Origin: Spirillospora albida
GTDB taxonomy: Bacteria; Actinomycetota; Actinomycetes; Streptosporangiales; Streptosporangiaceae
DNA: 56,923 bases
Reading direction: 5' to 3'
NCBI RefSeq assembly: GCF_000718255.1
Contig: NZ_JOFJ01000029.1
Span: 1-56,923 of the forward strand
Shown here: positions 32,536-41,400 of the stretch, piece after piece
Numbering within the stretch: the stretch's first letter is position 1
How the letters are laid out: each line of letters begins with the position of its first letter
The notes under the pieces: model-generated
What the model was told of the DNA's origin: nothing
What the model saw: only the letters and a program-made list of their open reading frames with translations
The model's database searches: none
Made by a program: the position numbers and the translations under genes

Positions 32536-33780
32536 TCACACCTGGGCGGGGTGTTCGTGTTCTTGGCGGGTCGGGTCGGGGGTCTTGGGGCGGCGGTTGC
32601 GCAGGGCGCGGGACAGGGGGTCGGTGGCGCGGGCCAGCAGGGGGCCCGCGATCGCCAGGATGAGGACGTACGCGGCGGCCAGGGGGCCCAGGCGGGGGTT
32701 GAGGCCCGCGGTCACGGCGAGGCCGGCGATGACGATGTTGAACTCGCCTCGGGGGACCAGCGCCGCGCCGGCGCGGAGGCGGCCGGGGGTGGCGATGCCC
32801 GCGCGGCGGGCGGCGAGCCAGCCGGTGGCGGCCTTGGTGGCGATGCCGGTGGCGGCGAGGAGAGCGGCGACGGCCAGGACGGGGGGCAGGTCGGCGGGAT
32901 CGGTGTTCAGGCCGAAGAAGACGAAGAACACGGCGGCGAACAGGTCCCGCAGCGGGGCCAGGAGTTCGGCGGCGCTGTGCGCGAGGGGGCCGGACAGGGC
33001 GATGCCGACGAGGAACGCGCCGACGGCGGCCGACACCTGCAGCTGCTGGGCCAGGCCCGCGACGAGCATGGTGAGGCCGAGCACCTTCAGCAGCAGCACC
33101 TCGTCGTTGGGGCTGGACACGAACCGCTCGACGAGCTTGCCGTGCCGCAGCGCGATGAACAGGATCACGGTGATGGTCGCGGCGGCGACGCCCAGCGCCG
33201 TCAGGCCCGCCATGAGGGACGCGCCGGCCAGCAGGGTCGTCAGGATCGGCAGGTAGGCGGCCATCGCCAGGTCCTCGAACACCAGGATCGACAGGATCGC
33301 GGGGGTCTCCCGGTTGCCGAGCCGGCCGAGGTCGCCGAGGACCTTGGCGGTGATGCCGGACGAGGTGACGTAGGTGATGCCGCCGAGCGCGACGGCGGCG
33401 ACCGGGCCCCAGCCGAGCAGGAACGCGGCGATCACGCCGGGGGCGGCGTTGAGGACGAGGTCGGCCAACCCGACGGGCGCGGACGTCCGCAGCGTCCCGA
33501 CCAGCTCACCGGCGGTGTACTCCAGGCCGAGCGTGAACAGCAGGAGGATCACGCCGACCTCGGCGCCGATCGAGACGAAGTCCTCGCTGGCGCCGAACGG
33601 CAGGATGCCGCCCGCCCCGAACGCCAGGCCCGCCACCAGGTACAGGGGGATCGCCGAGATGGCGAACCGGACGGCGACCGCGCCGAGGACGCCGAGCGCG
33701 AGGATGATCGCGCCGAGTTCGATCAGCTGGAGCGCGGCTTGCGACTGGTCGCCGGACGCGTACAGGGCGGCCGTCGGCAT
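32536..33780 (-). CDS. CPA2-type cation:proton antiporter, CpeB-like
   Basis: The 414-residue protein has about twelve membrane helices with the CPA2 layout: LIELGAIILALGVLGAVAVR, GILPFGASEDFVSIGAEVGV, the unwound-helix region SSGITAKVLGDLGRLGNRET, LVFEDLAMAAYLPI with the conserved acidic residue and RGEFNIVIAGLAVTAGL near the end. It should exchange Na+ or K+ for protons. It lies 6 bases after a soluble RCK_C-containing protein on the same strand, matching the CpeA-CpeB arrangement described in Streptomyces. Confidence 0.88.
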   Translation of the reverse strand: MPTAALYASGDQSQAALQLIELGAIILALGVLGAVAVRFAISAIPLYLVAGLAFGAGGILPFGASEDFVSIGAEVGVILLLFTLGLEYTAGELVGTLRTSAPVGLADLVLNAAPGVIAAFLLGWGPVAAVALGGITYVTSSGITAKVLGDLGRLGNRETPAILSILVFEDLAMAAYLPILTTLLAGASLMAGLTALGVAAATITVILFIALRHGKLVERFVSSPNDEVLLLKVLGLTMLVAGLAQQLQVSAAVGAFLVGIALSGPLAHSAAELLAPLRDLFAAVFFVFFGLNTDPADLPPVLAVAALLAATGIATKAATGWLAARRAGIATPGRLRAGAALVPRGEFNIVIAGLAVTAGLNPRLGPLAAAYVLILAIAGPLLARATDPLSRALRNRRPKTPDPTRQEHEHPAQV

Positions 33781-33786
33781 GCGGCC

Positions 33787-34269
33787 TCAGCCCCGGGTGA
33801 GGATGTCGACGACCGCGGCGGTGCCCTCGGCGGTGCCGACGGCGACGACCACGTCGGCCGCGTTGAACACGAAGTCGGGGCGGGGGCTGGCGATCACCTG
33901 GCCGGCGCGGACGACGGCGACGATGGACGCGCCGGTCCTGGTCCGGGCCCGGGTGTCGGAGAGGGGGCGCCCCGCGTACGGGGATCCGGGGGCGAGGGGG
34001 ATCTGCTCGGTCATCAGGCCCTCGACCTCGCGCTGCAGCTCGGCGAGCCGCTCCACCACGCGGCCGGTGTCCAGGAGCTCGGCGAGGGCGCCGGCCTCGT
34101 CGCCGTTCAGCGCCACCGCCACCACGCAGCTGTCGGGGTCCTCCTTGTCGTAGATGACCAGGTCCCGGCGGCCGGTGTGGTGCGACACCACGCCGACCTG
34201 CCGGCCCCGCTCGGTGGTGAAGACGTGCCGCAGCCCGATCCCCGGCAGCGAAGTCCGCTCGACGTCCAT
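33787..34269 (-). CDS. RCK_C (TrkA_C) regulatory subunit, CpeA-like
   Basis: The 160 residues have an N-terminal segment (MDVERTSLPGIGLRHVFTTE, VVSHHTGRRDLVIY) followed by a TrkA_C/RCK_C domain at about residues 85-160 (SDTRARTRTGASIVAVVRAG, ASPRPDFVFNAADVVVAVGT). In Streptomyces the related CpeA binds cyclic di-AMP through this domain and controls the antiporter; the same is inferred here from order and architecture. Start ATG 34269. Confidence 0.8.
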   Translation of the reverse strand: MDVERTSLPGIGLRHVFTTERGRQVGVVSHHTGRRDLVIYDKEDPDSCVVAVALNGDEAGALAELLDTGRVVERLAELQREVEGLMTEQIPLAPGSPYAGRPLSDTRARTRTGASIVAVVRAGQVIASPRPDFVFNAADVVVAVGTAEGTAAVVDILTRG

Positions 34270-34327
34270 GGCACCGCTCCGTTCAGCTCGTCCGCAACGA
34301 TCACCTTAATGCGGACATCCCGCAGGT

Positions 34328-36358
34328 TCATCCGGGCGTCTCCGCCGGTGGCGCGCCGGTCAGGGGAATGCGGATCGTGACGGTGGTCCCCTCGCCCTCG
34401 ACGGAGTCGAGCTCGAAGGCGCCGGAGTGGTTGGCGACGATGCTGCGGACGATCGACAGGCCGAGCCCGGTACCGGGGATGGAGCGGGCGGTGGCGTTGG
34501 ACGCGCGGAAGAACCGGTCGGTCATCCGCTGCATCTCCCCGGCGGGGATGCCGATGCCGGTGTCGGAGATCACGAGGGTGGCCGCGTCGCCCCGGGTCCG
34601 CACCGTCAGGACGATCCGGCCCTCGGCCGGGGTGAACTTGATCGCGTTGGACACCAGGTTCACCACGGCGCGGTCGATCTGGTTGGCGTCGCCGTCCACG
34701 ACGACGGGCATGGACGACAGGTCCACGGTCAGCCGGACGTCGTGCTTGGCCGCCACCGGGCGCATCGACTCCACCGCCCCCTCCACGATCGTGCACAGGT
34801 CGAGCGGCTGCCGGACGGTCCGGAACGCGCCCGACTCGATCCGCGACAGCGTCAGCAGGTCCTCGATGAGGAGCCGCAGGCGCGTCGTGTTCCGCTCGAT
34901 GGCGTCGAGCATGCGGTCCTGCGCCGGGTTGACGTCGCCGGCGTCCTCGTCGCGCAGCAGCTCCACATACCCGGCGATGCTGGTCAGCGGCGACCGCAGC
35001 TCGTGCGACACCGTCGAGATGAAGTCGGTCTTGGCGACGTCCAGGGCCCGCAGCTCCTCCACCAGCTCCCTCTCCCGCGCGTACAGGCGCGCCTGCTCCA
35101 GCCCCCGGCCGAGCTCGCTGCCGACCGACTTGACGGCCGCGATCTCCTCGTCCGTCCACGGGCCGCGCTCGGCGGGGCGCGTCAGCAGCAGCGCCCCCAG
35201 CGCCACCGTCCCCGCACCGAACATGATGACCATGAACTCCATGTCGCCGAGCTCCCGGAACGCCTCCACGACGTCCTCGGGCATGTAGTCGGGCGGGTCC
35301 AGGGTCCTGCCCGAGGCGACGAACTCGGCGTCGTAGGTCCTCTGGACCTGCTCGGCGTCGATCGAGGGGAACGTCCGCGGCACCGGCGCGAGGGCGCCGT
35401 CGCTCCACTCCACCTCCACGGCGCCGACCCGCTCGTCGGTGATCAGCTCGACGTACACGGCGCCCGCGGGGAGCTTGGTGCCGAGCGCGGTCGCGGCCTC
35501 CCGGACGACCTGGTCGGTGTCCAGCGTCCGCCGGATCACGGTGGACGCCTCGTACGCCACCCGCGCGAGCCGTGCGCGCTTCTTCTCGGCGCGCCGCATC
35601 CGGCTCGCCTCCTCGGCCAGCGTGTTGATCGTCGCCCCCACGGTGCGGATCTCCACCGGCCCGGAGGTCGGCGCGCGGGCGTCGAGGTCGCCGGCGGTGA
35701 TGCGGCGCAGCGTCCGGTCCATCGCGCGCAGCGGCGGCAGCAGGGCCCGGTAGGTCCGCAGGGCGGTGAACGCCGCCAAGGCCAGTGCCAGCAGCACGGC
35801 CGCGATCACCCCGGTCTGGATCCACAGCCGCTGCCGCTGCGCCTGCTCGTCCAGGTCCCGGGCCCGCTCCTCCAGCCGGCCCTCCAGCCCGTCGCTGAAC
35901 CGCAGGAGCCCCTCGTAGCGCCGCCGCGCCCCGTTGGCGTACTCCAGCGTGCGCCCGCTGCCGCGAGGGATCGCGTTCGCCCGGTCGGCGTAGGCGAAGT
36001 ACTCCTCGGTGAGGCGGCGCCAGGTGCGGACGTCGTCGTACAGGCCCGGCCTGTCGGCGTAGGACTCCATCCGGTCCAGCTGCGCCCGGTGCCGCGACCG
36101 CGCCTGGAGGTACAGGGTGTCGGGCTCGCCGTGGATCAGGTGGTTGCGCAGGCCCCGCGTCGCGTCGCCCATCGTGGAGCGCAGCTGGAGGTTCGTCAGC
36201 CGCAGCGGGGTGATGTGCTGCGACAGCTGCCGCAGCGACGTCTGGTACCGCAGCGACTCCGCGATCGCCAGGCCCCCGACCAGCACGACCAGGGACAGCA
36301 GCACCGTGAACGTCAGCCGCAGGAGGCCCGCGACGCTGCCGTTCCATCGCCCTCTCAC
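34328..36358 (-). CDS. Membrane sensor histidine kinase, second of a paralogous pair
   Basis: GTG 36358 overlaps the stop of the upstream kinase (GTGA), giving 676 residues: one membrane helix at about 8-30, an outer helical sensor region (30-155; LRLTNLQLRSTMGDATRGL), a second helix, HAMP (MDRTLRRITAGDLDARAPT), a GAF-like domain (about 245-395), a HisKA domain (FISTVSHELRSPLTSIAGYV) and a complete ATPase domain (VVNLVSNAIKFTPAEG, DTGIGIPAGEMQRM, GTGLGLSIVRSIVANH). All catalytic motifs are intact. It is closely similar to the kinase upstream, including a 68-bp identical DNA stretch (34410-34477 and 36470-36537). It is the last gene of the GT2 operon. Confidence 0.93.
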   Translation of the reverse strand: MRGRWNGSVAGLLRLTFTVLLSLVVLVGGLAIAESLRYQTSLRQLSQHITPLRLTNLQLRSTMGDATRGLRNHLIHGEPDTLYLQARSRHRAQLDRMESYADRPGLYDDVRTWRRLTEEYFAYADRANAIPRGSGRTLEYANGARRRYEGLLRFSDGLEGRLEERARDLDEQAQRQRLWIQTGVIAAVLLALALAAFTALRTYRALLPPLRAMDRTLRRITAGDLDARAPTSGPVEIRTVGATINTLAEEASRMRRAEKKRARLARVAYEASTVIRRTLDTDQVVREAATALGTKLPAGAVYVELITDERVGAVEVEWSDGALAPVPRTFPSIDAEQVQRTYDAEFVASGRTLDPPDYMPEDVVEAFRELGDMEFMVIMFGAGTVALGALLLTRPAERGPWTDEEIAAVKSVGSELGRGLEQARLYARERELVEELRALDVAKTDFISTVSHELRSPLTSIAGYVELLRDEDAGDVNPAQDRMLDAIERNTTRLRLLIEDLLTLSRIESGAFRTVRQPLDLCTIVEGAVESMRPVAAKHDVRLTVDLSSMPVVVDGDANQIDRAVVNLVSNAIKFTPAEGRIVLTVRTRGDAATLVISDTGIGIPAGEMQRMTDRFFRASNATARSIPGTGLGLSIVRSIVANHSGAFELDSVEGEGTTVTIRIPLTGAPPAETPG

Positions 36359-38415
36359 CTCGCGCTGTCCCTCTCGGGCTCGGCCGCGACGGTGGTGCCG
36401 GCGTCGGCGGCGGTACCGGTCAGCGGGATCCGGACGGTGACGGTGGTCCCCGCGCCCTCGACGGAGTCCAGCTCGAAGGCGCCGGAGTGGTTGGCGACGA
36501 TGCTGCGGACGATCGACAGGCCGAGCCCGGTACCGGGAATCGACTGGGCCGTGGCGTTGGACGCGCGGAAGAACCGGTCGTTCATCCGCTGCATGTCCCC
36601 GGCCGGGATGCCGATGCCGGTGTCGGAGATCGACAGGACGCACGCCTCGCCCTGGACGCCCAGCTTCACACCGACCCTGCCCCCGGCCGGAGTGAACTTG
36701 ATCGCGTTGGACACCAGGTTCACCACGGCGCGGTCGATCTGGTTGGCGTCACCGTCCACGATCACCGGCGGCGGGCAGTCGATCGTGAGCTGGACCTCCT
36801 TCTTGGCCGCGACCGGGCGCATCGACTCCACCGCCCCCTCCACGATCGTGCACACGTCCAGGGGCTGCCGGACGCTACGGAACGCGCCCGACTCGATCCG
36901 CGACAGCGTCAGCAGGTCCTCGATGAGGATCCGCAGGCGCGTCGTGTTCCGCTCGATCGCGTCCAGCATCCGGTCCTGGACGGGGTTCACACCGCCGGCG
37001 TCCTCGTCGCGCAGCAGCTCCACATAGCCGGCGATGCTGGTCAGCGGCGACCGCAGCTCATGCGACACCGTCGACATGAAGTCGGTCTTGGCGGCGTCCA
37101 GCGCGCGCAGCTCGTCCACCAGCTCCCTCTCCCGCGCGTACAGCCGCGCCTGCTCCAGGCCCCGGCCCACGTCGGCGCCGACCGCCTTGACGACCGCGAT
37201 CTCCTCTTCCGTCCAGGGGCCGCGGCCGGACGGGCGGGTCAGCATGAGGGTGCCCAGCGACACCGCCGCCGCCCCGAACGGGACGATGAGGAACTGCACG
37301 TCGCCCAGCCGCCGCAGCGCCTCCCGGACGAATTCCGGCATGTACTCCGGCGGGTCCATAGCGCTGCCCGCGATGGTCGCGCCGCTCCGGTACAGCTCCC
37401 GCTGGATGTCCGCGTGGACCGGCGGGAACGCCGTCGGCTCCGCCACGAGCCCGCCGTCGCACCACTCCACCTCCGCGGGACCGACCTGCTCGTCGATGAT
37501 CAGCTGGACGTACACGGCGCCCGCCGGAAGCCCGGCGCCGAGCGCCGTCGCGGCCTCCCGGACGACATCGTCGCCGTCCAGCGTCCGCCGGATCCGCGCG
37601 GACGCGTCGTAGGCCACCTTCGCCAGCCGCGCGCGCTCCGCGTCCGCGCGCCGCAGCCGCGCGGCCTCCTCCGCCATCGTGTTGATCGCGGTCGCGACCG
37701 TGCGGATCTCCACCGGCCCGCTCGTCGGCGCGCGGGCGCCGAGGTCGCCGGCGGTGATGCGGCGCAGCGTCCGGTCCATCGCGCCGAGGGGGCCGAGCAG
37801 CACCCGGTAGGTCCGCAGCGCCGTGAACCCCGCCAGCAGCAACCCCAGCAGGACCGCCGCGATGATCTCGACCTGGCCCACCGTCCGCTGCCGCGCGGCC
37901 TTGTCGTACAGCTCCTCCACCTGCCGCGCCAGCCGCCTCTCCAGCCCTTCGCTGTACCGCAGGAGCACCTCATAGCGCATCCGCGTCCCGTTGGCGTGCT
38001 CCAGCGCGTCCGGACCGCCCGGAGGCCCCTGCATCGCCCGGTCGGCATAGGCGAAGAAGTTCTGGACGTGCCCCCGCCAGGTCCGGACGGCCTCGCGCAG
38101 CCGCCGGTTGTCGGCGTAGGACTCCATGTCCTCCAGCAGCGCCCGGTGCCGCGACCGCGCCTCGAGGTAGAGCGCCGCCGAGTCACGGTGGATCAGCCGG
38201 TTCCGCACGCCCCGCGTCGCGTCGCCCATCGTGGAGCGCAGCTGGAGGTTCGCCACCCGCATCGGGGTGGTGTGCCGCGTCACCTGCTGCAGCGCCTCCT
38301 GCTGCCGCAGCGACTCCGACACCGCCAGCACCCCCATCAGGACGATCAGGCCCAGCAGCACCGTGAACGTCAGCCGCAGCAGGGCGGCGACACTGCCGTT
38401 CCACCGCCTCGTCAT
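36355..38415 (-). CDS. Membrane sensor histidine kinase, first of a paralogous pair
   Basis: ATG 38415 overlaps the glycosyltransferase stop (ATGA), giving 686 residues. The order matches its neighbour: helix at about 8-32, outer sensor region (MRVANLQLRSTMGDATRGVR), second helix, HAMP (MDRTLRRITAGDLGARAPT), GAF-like domain, HisKA (FMSTVSHELRSPLTSIAGYV) and ATPase domain (VVNLVSNAIKFTPAGG, DTGIGIPAGDMQRM, GTGLGLSIVRSIVANH). The outer and GAF regions differ most from the paralogue, suggesting different inputs to one output. The two receiver proteins at the start of this operon are likely phosphate acceptors. Confidence 0.93.
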   Translation of the reverse strand: MTRRWNGSVAALLRLTFTVLLGLIVLMGVLAVSESLRQQEALQQVTRHTTPMRVANLQLRSTMGDATRGVRNRLIHRDSAALYLEARSRHRALLEDMESYADNRRLREAVRTWRGHVQNFFAYADRAMQGPPGGPDALEHANGTRMRYEVLLRYSEGLERRLARQVEELYDKAARQRTVGQVEIIAAVLLGLLLAGFTALRTYRVLLGPLGAMDRTLRRITAGDLGARAPTSGPVEIRTVATAINTMAEEAARLRRADAERARLAKVAYDASARIRRTLDGDDVVREAATALGAGLPAGAVYVQLIIDEQVGPAEVEWCDGGLVAEPTAFPPVHADIQRELYRSGATIAGSAMDPPEYMPEFVREALRRLGDVQFLIVPFGAAAVSLGTLMLTRPSGRGPWTEEEIAVVKAVGADVGRGLEQARLYARERELVDELRALDAAKTDFMSTVSHELRSPLTSIAGYVELLRDEDAGGVNPVQDRMLDAIERNTTRLRILIEDLLTLSRIESGAFRSVRQPLDVCTIVEGAVESMRPVAAKKEVQLTIDCPPPVIVDGDANQIDRAVVNLVSNAIKFTPAGGRVGVKLGVQGEACVLSISDTGIGIPAGDMQRMNDRFFRASNATAQSIPGTGLGLSIVRSIVANHSGAFELDSVEGAGTTVTVRIPLTGTAADAGTTVAAEPERDSAR

Positions 38416-39884
38416 CGTCCCCCGTCCCCGCCGGCCCCGCCGGGCGTGCTGAACCCCTCCCGCGTCATTACCCCCCAAACGCGGGGTGTACGGCGCAGCG
38501 CCGCAGCGATTCCCTGAATCCCCCACCAGGCGTTGAGCTGCCGGTATCCCAGCCCCTCGAGCTGGGACGCCACCGCCGCCACCACCAGATCGCTCCACCG
38601 GTGGTAGCGGCGGAACGCGTACTCCTCCACGGCCAGGGCCGTGAACGTCACCAGCACCCCGTATCCGTAGGACGCCAGGACGAACCACACCGCGAACGCC
38701 ATCCCGACCGCGTCCATCAGCAGCCCCGCCGGCAGGAGCAGCAGGCTCCCGAGCCGCACCACCGGCGCCAGCAGCTCGAACAGCAGCTGATAGGGCAGCG
38801 AGAACAGCCCGATCCGCCCGTACCGCGGGTTCCCGATCATCGCGCGGTGCTTCCACATCAGCTCCGCCAGGCCGCGCTGCCACCGGCGCCGCTGCCGCGC
38901 CAGCACCCGCACCGTCGACGGCGCCTCCGTCCACGACACCGGACCGGACACGAACACGATCCGGTAGTCGGCGCGCTCCTCCCGCATGCGCCGGTGCAGC
39001 CGCAGCACCAGCTCGGCGTCCTCACCGATCGAATCGGGGTCCATCCCGCCGATCCGCACCACCAGGTCCCGCCGGAACAGCCCGAACGCCCCCGAGATCA
39101 CCAGCAGACCGCCCAGCCGCGACCAGCCCGTCCGGCCCAGCAGGAACGCCCGCAGATACTCGATCACCTGGATCCGGACCAGCCACCGCGACGGCATCCG
39201 CACCTCGGTCACCCGGCCCGCGACCACCGTGCAGCCGTTCGCGATCCGGATCGTGCCGCCCACCGCCACCACCCGCCACGGATCGTCGGAGAACGGCCGC
39301 GCCACCGCCAGCAGCGCGTCCGGATCCAGCACCGAATCGGCGTCCACGATGCACACCAGCGGATGCCGCGCGAAGTTGACCCCCGCGTTCGTCGCGTCGG
39401 CCCGGCCCCCGTTGCGCTTGCGGACCACCACCAGCGGCACCGTCCCCTGGCTCGGGACGTGCACCGACAGGATCTCCCCCCGCACCGGGATGTCGCCCGG
39501 CACCACCCGCGGCATCTCCACCAGGTCGTGCTCGGCCCGCAGCCGCTCGAACGTCCCGTCGGTGCACCCGTCGTCCACCACGACGACCTCGAAACCGGGG
39601 TAGCGCAGCGCCAGCATCGCCCGGACCGCCTCCGCGATCCCCGCCTCCTCGTTGAACGCCGGCATGATCATGCTGATCGGCGCCACCAGCGGATTCGCGT
39701 AGACCGACTCGTCCCCGGAGAACGACTCCCGCCGGTGCTGGTACACCGCGTCCCGCGCGGCCAGGACGATCAGCAGCAGGTAGCTGGTGTTCACGCACAG
39801 GAAGTAGGCCAGCAGCGCCACGTTGACCGCGACCAGCACGTCCTGCCCGGCCGCGAACAGCGCGTCCGCGTCGACCCCGCTCAA
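38412..39884 (-). CDS. Processive family-2 glycosyltransferase, membrane-bound
   Basis: I start at TTG 39884, which overlaps the HEAT-protein stop (TTGA) as at all other junctions of this operon; 490 residues. An N-terminal helix pair (VAVNVALLAYFLCVNTSYLL) is followed by a GT2 domain: MPAFNEEAGIAEAVRAML, VVVDDGCTDGT, the DxD-like IVDADSVLD, GEDAELVLRLHRRM and the QxxRW-type ARQRRRWQRG. Four or so membrane helices end the protein. This is the plan of cellulose, hyaluronan and poly-GlcNAc synthases, so it probably makes and exports a beta-linked polymer. No PilZ domain is present. The substrate is unknown. Confidence 0.88.
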   Translation of the reverse strand: MSGVDADALFAAGQDVLVAVNVALLAYFLCVNTSYLLLIVLAARDAVYQHRRESFSGDESVYANPLVAPISMIMPAFNEEAGIAEAVRAMLALRYPGFEVVVVDDGCTDGTFERLRAEHDLVEMPRVVPGDIPVRGEILSVHVPSQGTVPLVVVRKRNGGRADATNAGVNFARHPLVCIVDADSVLDPDALLAVARPFSDDPWRVVAVGGTIRIANGCTVVAGRVTEVRMPSRWLVRIQVIEYLRAFLLGRTGWSRLGGLLVISGAFGLFRRDLVVRIGGMDPDSIGEDAELVLRLHRRMREERADYRIVFVSGPVSWTEAPSTVRVLARQRRRWQRGLAELMWKHRAMIGNPRYGRIGLFSLPYQLLFELLAPVVRLGSLLLLPAGLLMDAVGMAFAVWFVLASYGYGVLVTFTALAVEEYAFRRYHRWSDLVVAAVASQLEGLGYRQLNAWWGIQGIAAALRRTPRVWGVMTREGFSTPGGAGGDGGR

Positions 39885-41023
39885 TGCCCCGAGGGCGGCC
39901 GGACACGTGCCACGGCGCCGACAGGCGGCCGCACCCCGCGCCGCAACTCCACCACGGCCAGCGCCTCCCGCGCGTGAGCCGCCACCGGCCCCCCGCCCGC
40001 AGGCCCCTCCGCATCGGCCGCCGCCACGCGCAGGGCCTCCCACGCGGGCGGGCCCAGCTCCCTGAGGGCCTCCGCCGCACTGTGGGGCACGCGGTAACCG
40101 GGCGCCCCCAGAAGATCACGCAGGACCGGAACGGCCTCCACGGCGCCCAGCTCGCCCAGCGCGCGCGCCGCCTCCGCCCGGACGGCCTCCGGATACGCCG
40201 GGTCCGTCGCGTCCAGCAGCGGGTCCAGGCACTCCCGCGTGCCCATCTTCCCCAGGGCGCGCGCGGCCCGCGCCCGCACCTCCTCGGCCGGATCGGACGC
40301 CACGGCCCGCGCGAGCGCCGGGACCGCCTCCGCCGAGCCCGCGTACCCGCCGGTGAAGCCCAGCACGTCCACCACCACCGCCCGCACCGGCGCCTCGCCG
40401 CGCGCGAGCGCCGCCACCAGCGCCGGACGCGCCGGCGGCCCCAGCAGGATCAGCGCCTGCACCACGATGTGCGCCGGCACCTGCCGCGCACCCGACAGGC
40501 AGCCGATCAGGTCGGGCGCCGCCACCGGGTCGCCGATCTGCCCCAGCGCCCGCGCCGCCACCGCCCGGACCTGCGGATCGCGGTCGCCCAGCAGCCTGCG
40601 CAGCCGCGGGACGGCCTCGATCCGGCCGAGCAGCCCCAGCACGTACGCGGCGTCGGCCCTGGCCACGGCGCCCCGGGCGGACAGGCCCCGCAGCGCGTCC
40701 CCGGCGAGGCCGCGCCGGTCGAACAGCAGCGCGAGCGCGTCGTGCCCCTGCCCGCGCACCTGCGCCAGCAGCGTCAGCGCGCTGGGCATGATCGCCCGCC
40801 ACTCCCGCCGGCCGAGCGCGCTCAGCCGGTCCAGCGGCTCGGCGACGTCGTCGTCCCCGCCGATCAGGGCCAGCAGCCACGGCCGCGCCTGCGCCGCCAG
40901 CCGCGCGTCGCGCTCGGCCCGCCACCGGTGCCGCACCCGCCCGGTCACGATGACCAGCCCCAGCAGGCCCAGCCCGTTCAGCAGGACCCCCAGCACCACC
41001 TGCGAAAGGTTCCCGAAGATCAC
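39881..41023 (-). CDS. Membrane-anchored HEAT-repeat protein
   Basis: GTG 41023 overlaps the stop of the receiver upstream (GTGA). The 380-residue protein has one N-terminal helix (VVLGVLLNGLGLLGLVIVTG) then a solenoid of PBS-lyase-type HEAT repeats, for example RRLLGDRDPQVRAVAARALG, VRARAARALGKMGTRECLDP and VRAEAARALGELGAVEAVPV. HEAT solenoids are protein-binding scaffolds. Lying between the receivers and the glycosyltransferase, it may link phosphorylation to synthase activity; this is inference from position. Confidence 0.85.
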   Translation of the reverse strand: MIFGNLSQVVLGVLLNGLGLLGLVIVTGRVRHRWRAERDARLAAQARPWLLALIGGDDDVAEPLDRLSALGRREWRAIMPSALTLLAQVRGQGHDALALLFDRRGLAGDALRGLSARGAVARADAAYVLGLLGRIEAVPRLRRLLGDRDPQVRAVAARALGQIGDPVAAPDLIGCLSGARQVPAHIVVQALILLGPPARPALVAALARGEAPVRAVVVDVLGFTGGYAGSAEAVPALARAVASDPAEEVRARAARALGKMGTRECLDPLLDATDPAYPEAVRAEAARALGELGAVEAVPVLRDLLGAPGYRVPHSAAEALRELGPPAWEALRVAAADAEGPAGGGPVAAHAREALAVVELRRGVRPPVGAVARVRPPSGH

Positions 41024-41400
41024 GTCCCGGCCCGGGCCAGCACCGTCTCCACCCGCTGCGTGAGATCGCGCGGGCTGAACGGCTTCACGATGTAGTCGTC
41101 GGCACCCGCCTGCAGGCCCGTCTGGACATCGCTCTCCTGCGCCCGCGCCGTCAGCATGATGATCGGGATGCGCGCCGTCTCCGGCCGCTCCCGCAGCGCC
41201 CGGCACACGTCAAGACCCGACATGCCCGGCATCATCACGTCCAGCAGCGCCACGTCCGGCGTCCGGCCCGCGGCCACCCGCAGCGCCACCTGCCCGTTCT
41301 CGGCAGGGAGGACGGTATGCCCCGCCTGCTCCAGCTTGAAGACGATGAGATCGCGAATGTCGGAGTCGTCCTCGGCGACCAGCACGATGGCCATGGTCAC
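41020..41400 (-). CDS. Stand-alone receiver (CheY-like) protein
   Basis: The GTG at 41400 overlaps the previous stop; ATG 41394 is an alternative start. The 126 residues form one receiver domain: VLVAEDDSDIRDLIVFKLEQ, the phospho-acceptor Asp in VALLDVMMPGMSGLDV, IIMLTARAQ and GADDYIVKPFSPRDLTQRV. There is no output domain, so it acts through protein contacts, plausibly with the HEAT protein or synthase encoded next. Confidence 0.92.
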   Translation of the reverse strand: MTMAIVLVAEDDSDIRDLIVFKLEQAGHTVLPAENGQVALRVAAGRTPDVALLDVMMPGMSGLDVCRALRERPETARIPIIMLTARAQESDVQTGLQAGADDYIVKPFSPRDLTQRVETVLARAGT

